This document shows, in pieces, positions 29,533 to 34,963 of a stretch of 34,963 nt of DNA. The DNA comes from an uncultured Flavobacteriaceae bacterium (lineage in GTDB: Bacteria > Bacteroidota > Bacteroidia > Flavobacteriales > Flavobacteriaceae): contig CALHCJ010000134.1 in assembly GCA_937936275.1 (NCBI GenBank), positions 1 through 34,963 of the forward strand, given 5' to 3'. The number at the start of each line of letters is the position of its first letter. Within the stretch, counting starts at the first letter, position 1. The notes below the pieces were generated by a model. The model was not told where the DNA came from. It saw nothing but the letters and a program-made list of their open reading frames with translations, and did not search any database. Position numbers and translations under genes: made by a program.

Positions 29533-30144
29533 ATGATAGCAATAATCACTGGTGATATCATTAATTCTGAGGAACACAACGCTTCTGAATGGGTTGGTGC
29601 ACTTAAAAAACAATTTTCAAAATGGGGTGAATCTCCTTCTGATTGGGAGATTTATAGAGGTGATGAGTTTCAATTAAAACTATCACCAAAGAAAGCCTTG
29701 TGGGCCGCATTAGAGATCAAAGCCATTATTCGTTGTGTCAAAGATTTAGATGTTCGAATGGCGATTGGCATTGGCTCTGAGACTTTCAAGGGTGTTAGTG
29801 TGAGCGAATCAAACGGTAGCGCTTATCAACGTTCAGGGCGCATTTTTGAGACCTTAAAAGAAGATAAATTAAATCTTGCTATCGCCACAGGGAATACAAA
29901 AGAAGATGAAAGTTTAAACTTAATGCTTAAACTCGCCTTAGATTTTATGGATGAATGGACTTCCGTATCTGCTGAGATTGTCGCGATTGCTTTAGAAAAT
30001 CCGAAGTTAACGCAGCAAGAAATAGCCTCACAATTACATATTCAACAATCAGCTGTGAGTCAACGTCAGAAGAGGGCAAGGCTTGATCTCGTTATGGAAC
30101 TTCTAGCGTACTATCCTAAAACCGTAAAACGAATGAAGCCATGA
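29533..30144 (+). CDS. SatD-like family protein: N-terminal cyclase-like domain plus C-terminal HTH
   Basis: 203 aa; MIAIITGDIINS ... WEIYRGDEFQLKLSPKKALWAALEIKAII ... DVRMAIGIGS ... AYQRSGRIFETL, then LTQQEIASQLHIQQSAVSQRQKRAR (HTH). Confidence 0.8.
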   Translation: MIAIITGDIINSEEHNASEWVGALKKQFSKWGESPSDWEIYRGDEFQLKLSPKKALWAALEIKAIIRCVKDLDVRMAIGIGSETFKGVSVSESNGSAYQRSGRIFETLKEDKLNLAIATGNTKEDESLNLMLKLALDFMDEWTSVSAEIVAIALENPKLTQQEIASQLHIQQSAVSQRQKRARLDLVMELLAYYPKTVKRMKP

Positions 30145-30839
30145 TCTTATTTACGAAGCTGTTACTAGCGCATTTGATTGGTGATTTTTTACTTCAGCCT
30201 AAGAAGTGGGTAAAAGATAAAGAGAAAAAGAAAGCTGCTTCAAAATATCTCTACCTTCATGTGCTACTACATTTTGCGGTTACTATGATCTTACTTTGGG
30301 ATTTTAGTTTTTGGAAAATCGCATTGTTTATTTTGATATCACATTATTTAATTGATCTATCAAAATTGTATGCCAACTCCTTGTTTAAGAACGAGAGCAT
30401 TCCCTTTTTTGTAGATCAAGTACTCCATATAATTGTTTTATATTGTTGTGCATACTTCGACAATTTATGGGAACACACCTCTTCTTTGTTTAAACAGTTA
30501 GATTGGACTTTAGTCACAGCAATTGTATTCGTAAGCTTTCCAGCGGCCATTATTATGGGAAAATTGTTAGAACCCATGTCTGAGAAATTAGAAATGGACC
30601 ACAAGTCATTGCCAAATGCTGGCAAATATATCGGAATCATAGAACGTCTTTTTGTACTCCTCTTTATTATCCTTGACCATTGGGAAGCTATTGGTCTTTT
30701 AATTACTGCTAAATCAGTTTTTCGTTTTAATGATTTAAAAGAAAGTAATAGTAGAAAGCTGACGGAGTATATTTTAATAGGCACTTTGATCAGTTTCGGA
30801 ATTGCTATTATTACAGGAGTCATTTACATTTCTTTATAA
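30141..30839 (+). CDS. DUF3307-like polytopic membrane protein
   Basis: 232 aa; HLIGDFLLQ, HVLLH, SHYLIDLSK, DQVLHI, NAGKYIGIIERLFVLLFII; start overlaps the upstream stop (ATGA). Confidence 0.82.
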   Translation: MILFTKLLLAHLIGDFLLQPKKWVKDKEKKKAASKYLYLHVLLHFAVTMILLWDFSFWKIALFILISHYLIDLSKLYANSLFKNESIPFFVDQVLHIIVLYCCAYFDNLWEHTSSLFKQLDWTLVTAIVFVSFPAAIIMGKLLEPMSEKLEMDHKSLPNAGKYIGIIERLFVLLFIILDHWEAIGLLITAKSVFRFNDLKESNSRKLTEYILIGTLISFGIAIITGVIYISL

Positions 30840-30851
30840 CCGCAAACAATC

Positions 30852-31631
30852 ATGAAGCTTTATTGTATTCTCTTTATTCTAGTGGCATCAAGTTTTTCTG
30901 CCTATGCACAAACTAAGTACTTCAATTCGTTTGACGATACGAAAATTGCTTACACTGATGAAGGTAACGGTACACCCATACTGCTTATTCACGGATTTAT
31001 TAACACTAAAGAATCTTGGGATAAAACCGCTTTGAAGAAAGATTTATTGGCCAAAGGTTATCGTGTTATTGCTCCTGACCTTCGTGGCAACGGGGACTCT
31101 GATAAGCCTCACGATGATGATGCCTATTCACAAGATGCTGAAGTGATTGATTTAATGTTTCTAATGGTAGAATTAAAACTAAGCAAATACTGGGCTGTCG
31201 GATATTCTAGAGGAAGTATCATCTTAGCAAAATTGTTAACAAAAGACAAAAGGCTTAAAAAAGCTGTGCTAGGCGGAATGGGTATTGATTTTACGAATCG
31301 AAATTGGGACAGACGTATAATGTTTAGAGATGCTTTTAATGGAAAAATAATAGAAGAGACCAAAGGTGCAGTTGAATATGCAAAGTCTATCGACGCTGAT
31401 TTAAAAAGTCTTTACTTACAGCAAAAACATCAATCAGTCACCACGAAAAGGCAGTTGCAATATGTAAAAGCAAAAGTGCTTGTTATAGCAGGTGACGAGG
31501 ATACAGACAATGGAGACCCTGAAGCACTACATCAAGCGATACCCAAAAGTAAATTTGAGATAGTTCAAGGCGATCATAACGGCACTTACAAAACAGAAGC
31601 TTTTTCAAAAGAGATACTATCCTTTTTTTAA
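30852..31631 (+). CDS. secreted alpha/beta hydrolase
   Basis: 259 aa; signal peptide; LLIHGFINTKESWD, DLRGNGDSDKP, nucleophile elbow GYSRGS, GDEDTDN and GDHNGT for Asp/His of the triad. Confidence 0.9.
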   Translation: MKLYCILFILVASSFSAYAQTKYFNSFDDTKIAYTDEGNGTPILLIHGFINTKESWDKTALKKDLLAKGYRVIAPDLRGNGDSDKPHDDDAYSQDAEVIDLMFLMVELKLSKYWAVGYSRGSIILAKLLTKDKRLKKAVLGGMGIDFTNRNWDRRIMFRDAFNGKIIEETKGAVEYAKSIDADLKSLYLQQKHQSVTTKRQLQYVKAKVLVIAGDEDTDNGDPEALHQAIPKSKFEIVQGDHNGTYKTEAFSKEILSFF

Positions 31632-31769
31632 AAAGCTAGATACTTCCATAACTATAATTTTCTTCTATATAAATGGCAATGTGTTACAGGGATAACTTTT
31701 GATAACATTACCAAAAGTCCATCCGAATAAATCTTTATTTTTGACTTTATTTTATAAATAAGTTTAATA

Positions 31770-33662
31770 ATGATTGACGTGGCACGTAAATACGTTTTCG
31801 ATTTTGATAGCACCTTAACTAGAGTAGAAGCACTTGATGTTTTGGCAGAGATGACTCTTAAAGGAAAGTCGAACCGAGATGAAATAATTGAGGAGATTCA
31901 GAAAATTACCAATCTTGGTATTGATGGAGACATTTCTTTCACAGAGTCTTTAGAGCGACGTATCAAATTATTGAACGCCAATAAATCAGACTTATCAGCA
32001 TTGGTAGAAGAATTACGCCATAAAATTTCTAAATCCATAGAATCAAACAAAGAGTTTTTTGAAAAATTTTCTGATGACATTTATGTGATTTCTTGCGGAT
32101 TCAAAGAGTTTATTGATCCTATTGTTAAAGAGTATAATATTCCTTCTGATCGCGTTTATGCCAATACCTTTGAATTCGATTCAGACGGAAAAATTATAGG
32201 TTTTGACGCAGAAAATCCATTATCACAACATAATGGTAAAATAGAGTGTCTAAAACAAATGGACTTAGACGGTGAGGTTCAAGTAATTGGTGATGGGTAC
32301 AGCGATTATGTAATGCGAGAGGCCGGTATTGCGGATAAATTTTTTGCTTATACCGAGAACGTTCACAGAGAAAAGGCAGCGAGTAACGCTGATCACGTGA
32401 CTCCTAATTTAGATGAGTTTCTTTTTGTAAATGATTTACCCCGTAATATTTCTTATCCTAAGAATAGAATCAAAATTTTACTGCTCGAAAACGTCCATCC
32501 GGATGCATTCGAAAATTTATCGGAAGATGGATTTTCTGTTGAACTTGTAAAGCATAGTCTTACGGAAGAGGAGTTAATAGAAAAAATAAAAGGCGTACAT
32601 GTTTTAGGTATTCGCTCAAAAACACAGGTAACCCAAAAAGTGATCGACGCTGCCAATAAATTATTGGTTGTTGGTGCTTTTTGTATTGGTACTACCCAAA
32701 TAGATCTAGATCACTGTAAACGTAATGGTGTGGTGGTATTCAATGCGCCGTATAGCAACACGCGATCCGTTGTAGAATTAGCTATTGGAGAAATTATTAT
32801 GTTGATGCGAAGCGTTTTTCCAAGAAGCACTGAGATTCACAAAGGTCAATGGCAAAAGACTGCCGTTGGTTCGAGAGAAGTACGTGGGAAAAATTTAGGA
32901 ATTGTTGGTTATGGTAATATCGGTAAGCAATTATCAGTTTTGGCAGAAGCTATCGGTATGCGTGTTTACTATTATGACGTCGATGATAAACTTGCTTTAG
33001 GAAATGCGGTTAAATGTAACACTTTAGAAGATTTGCTTAGTGTTTCTGACGTGGTAACACTCCATATTGATGACAACAAGGCCAATAAAAACTTTATCGG
33101 AGAGCGCGAAATTAATCAAATGAAAACTGGAGCAATGTTGATTAATCTTGCTAGAGGTTTCGTTGTTGATATTGCTGCTTTGGCGACTGCTTTAAAGTCT
33201 GGTAAGCTAGGGGGAGCTGCTATAGACGTTTACCCCGAAGAGCCAAGAAGTAATGGTGATTTTATTACTGAATTACAGGGCTTAGATAATGTAATACTAA
33301 CACCTCATGTTGGTGGAAGTACACAAGAAGCACAACGTAATATTGCTGATTTCGTACCGAATAAAATTATGGAATATGTTAATGCTGGTAGCACCGTTGA
33401 TGCGGTAAATTTCCCCAATATTCGATTACCGAAACAGAACAAAGCGCATCGTTTTTTGCATATTCATAAGAATGTACCCGGTATCATGGCTAAAATCAAT
33501 GAGGTGTTGGCAAAGTATGAAATGAATATCTCTGGTCAATACCTATCTACAGACAATGAGGTGGGTTATGTGATTACTGATTTAGACAAAGAGTACAATA
33601 AAGATGTGATTAAAGCCCTCAAAAAGATTGAAAACACAATTAAGTTTAGAGTGCTTTATTAA
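31770..33662 (+). CDS. serA: HAD (SerB-like) phosphatase / D-3-phosphoglycerate dehydrogenase fusion with C-terminal ACT domain
   Basis: 630 aa; HAD motifs DFDSTLT, ISCGF, K in QHNGKIECL, IGDGYSD; 3PGDH motifs FCIGTTQIDLD, GIVGYGNIGKQL, INLARGFVVD, TPHVGGSTQEAQ; ACT-like C-terminus. Confidence 0.93.
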   Translation: MIDVARKYVFDFDSTLTRVEALDVLAEMTLKGKSNRDEIIEEIQKITNLGIDGDISFTESLERRIKLLNANKSDLSALVEELRHKISKSIESNKEFFEKFSDDIYVISCGFKEFIDPIVKEYNIPSDRVYANTFEFDSDGKIIGFDAENPLSQHNGKIECLKQMDLDGEVQVIGDGYSDYVMREAGIADKFFAYTENVHREKAASNADHVTPNLDEFLFVNDLPRNISYPKNRIKILLLENVHPDAFENLSEDGFSVELVKHSLTEEELIEKIKGVHVLGIRSKTQVTQKVIDAANKLLVVGAFCIGTTQIDLDHCKRNGVVVFNAPYSNTRSVVELAIGEIIMLMRSVFPRSTEIHKGQWQKTAVGSREVRGKNLGIVGYGNIGKQLSVLAEAIGMRVYYYDVDDKLALGNAVKCNTLEDLLSVSDVVTLHIDDNKANKNFIGEREINQMKTGAMLINLARGFVVDIAALATALKSGKLGGAAIDVYPEEPRSNGDFITELQGLDNVILTPHVGGSTQEAQRNIADFVPNKIMEYVNAGSTVDAVNFPNIRLPKQNKAHRFLHIHKNVPGIMAKINEVLAKYEMNISGQYLSTDNEVGYVITDLDKEYNKDVIKALKKIENTIKFRVLY

Positions 33663-33719
33663 GTTACAAAGTTGATTTCTTTTCCCTTGATATTTGGTCC
33701 TTGCATTTTTGACTTTTTG

Positions 33720-34193
33720 CTATCTGTGATGATAGGGTTCGTTTTTCAGAATTGTAAAAGCTCGATATAACTGTTCAACCACAAAGAGTCGAACCATTTG
33801 ATGCGAAAAAGTCATTTTTGATAGGCTAACTTTTCCTTGAGCTTTTTGATAAACAGTGCTACTAAATCCATAAGGACCACCAATGACAAAAACGAGTTGT
33901 TTGATTCCCGAGTTCATCTTTTTTTGCAGATACGTTGAGAAGTCAACGGAAGTCAATTGATTACCGTTCTCATCGAGTAAAATTAAAATATCAGTAGCAT
34001 GTAATTTTTTCAAAATTAGCTCACCTTCTTTTTCTTTCTGCTGGGTTTCTGAAAGGTTTTTGGCATTCTTGATGTCAGCAATAATCTCTAATTCAAATTT
34101 TACGTAATGTTTCAGCCTTTTTTCATATTCCGAAATTAATTGCTGAAGTGGCTTACTATCTGTTTTACCTATGGCAAGAAGTTTAATGGTCAT
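33720..34193 (-). CDS. rlmH: 23S rRNA (pseudouridine1915-N3)-methyltransferase RlmH
   Basis: 157 aa; MTIKLLAIGKT, LLDENGNQLTSVDFS, VFVIGGPYGFS, LSKMTFSHQMVRLFVVEQLYRAFTILKNEPYHH. Confidence 0.97.
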   Translation of the reverse strand: MTIKLLAIGKTDSKPLQQLISEYEKRLKHYVKFELEIIADIKNAKNLSETQQKEKEGELILKKLHATDILILLDENGNQLTSVDFSTYLQKKMNSGIKQLVFVIGGPYGFSSTVYQKAQGKVSLSKMTFSHQMVRLFVVEQLYRAFTILKNEPYHHR

Positions 34194-34263
34194 ACGGCAA
34201 AAGTAAAGGAATTTCTGAATTGGATTTTGTTTTTCTTAATTTAGCATAAAGCCAGAAAAGCAC

Positions 34264-34963
34264 ATGATTTCAAAAGAACAATTCCAAAAAGAAATAGATG
34301 GTATCATAGCCAATGCAATTCGAGAAGATGTAGGTGATGGTGATCACAGTTCATTGTCTTGCATTCCTAAAACCGCGACCGGAAAAGCAAAGTTGTTGGT
34401 AAAGGATGAGGGAACTATTGCAGGAATTGACTTTGCGAAGCAAGTATTTGCCCATGTTGATCCGAATATGAAAGTGGAAGTCCTTCTGAAAGATGGATCG
34501 CCCGTAAAATATGGAGATATAGCCTTTTATGTTACTGGAAGTTCTCAAAGTATTCTAAAAGCGGAACGTTTAGTATTGAATGCCATGCAACGTATGAGCG
34601 CCATCGCGACAAAAACAAAATCGTTTGTTGATTTGTTAGAAGGCACGGGCACTAAAATTTTGGATACCCGAAAGACTACCCCAGGAATACGGGCTCTAGA
34701 GAAATGGGCGGTTAAAATTGGGGGAGGAGAGAACCATCGTTTTGCCTTATATGATATGATTATGTTAAAAGACAACCATATCGATTTTGCAGGCGGAATT
34801 ACAAAAGCAATTAACAAAACAAAAGCGTACTTGAAAGAAACCACTCGCGATTTAAAAATAATTGTGGAAGCTCGTAGTTTAAAGGAAATTGAAGAAATTT
34901 TAGAATCTGAAGGAGTTTACAGAATATTGATTGATAATTTTAATTATGAAGATACACGAACTG
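34264..34963 (+). CDS. nadC: nicotinate-nucleotide pyrophosphorylase (carboxylating), truncated by window end
   Basis: Open frame from ATG 34264 to the window end; REDVGDGDHSS, LNAMQRMSAIATKTK, ILDTRKTTPGIRALEKWAVKIGGGENHRFALYDMIMLKDNHI. Confidence 0.95.
   Translation, partial: MISKEQFQKEIDGIIANAIREDVGDGDHSSLSCIPKTATGKAKLLVKDEGTIAGIDFAKQVFAHVDPNMKVEVLLKDGSPVKYGDIAFYVTGSSQSILKAERLVLNAMQRMSAIATKTKSFVDLLEGTGTKILDTRKTTPGIRALEKWAVKIGGGENHRFALYDMIMLKDNHIDFAGGITKAINKTKAYLKETTRDLKIIVEARSLKEIEEILESEGVYRILIDNFNYEDTRT

Noticed and set aside
29533-30839. Calling the SatD-like/DUF3307-like pair an mCpol/CBASS-type anti-phage system
   Set aside because: No defence-gene neighbours, no recognisable CBASS or CRISPR effector, and core housekeeping genes on both sides. 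Only the weaker claim of a cyclase-like sensor plus membrane partner is retained.

Overview
This window reads as a Flavobacteriia/Bacteroidetes chromosomal segment: AT-rich, A-rich leader regions, SPII lipoproteins, an ECF sigma/DUF4252 operon and TonB-dependent transport. It is mostly core metabolism. From left to right: the oxidative pentose-phosphate block (gnd, zwf, pgl); a thioesterase; rmuC; a B12-type ABC transporter divergent from a cobalamin-riboswitch-controlled TonB receptor; two tandem S41 peptidase lipoproteins; an ECF sigma factor, a putative anti-sigma factor and three DUF4252-type proteins; an MscS channel; purB; a sirtuin divergent from trmH; SRPBCC, VOC and GH13 genes; a DEAD-box helicase; a HAM1/RdgB-type pyrophosphatase; an ICMT-like protein; a SatD-like / DUF3307-like / alpha-beta hydrolase cluster; a HAD phosphatase fused to 3-phosphoglycerate dehydrogenase; rlmH; and a 3'-truncated nadC. 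I saw no rRNA, tRNA, CRISPR array, transposase or phage genes. The best candidate for an under-described system is the SatD-like + DUF3307-like operon (29533-30839, possibly to 31631). The first protein looks like a compact class III cyclase-like domain fused to a C-terminal HTH. It is translationally coupled to a polytopic membrane protein with conserved-looking His/Asp motifs. A dense array of inverted and direct repeats lies upstream and runs up to the start codon. Family assignments come from reading translated motifs, not from searches.
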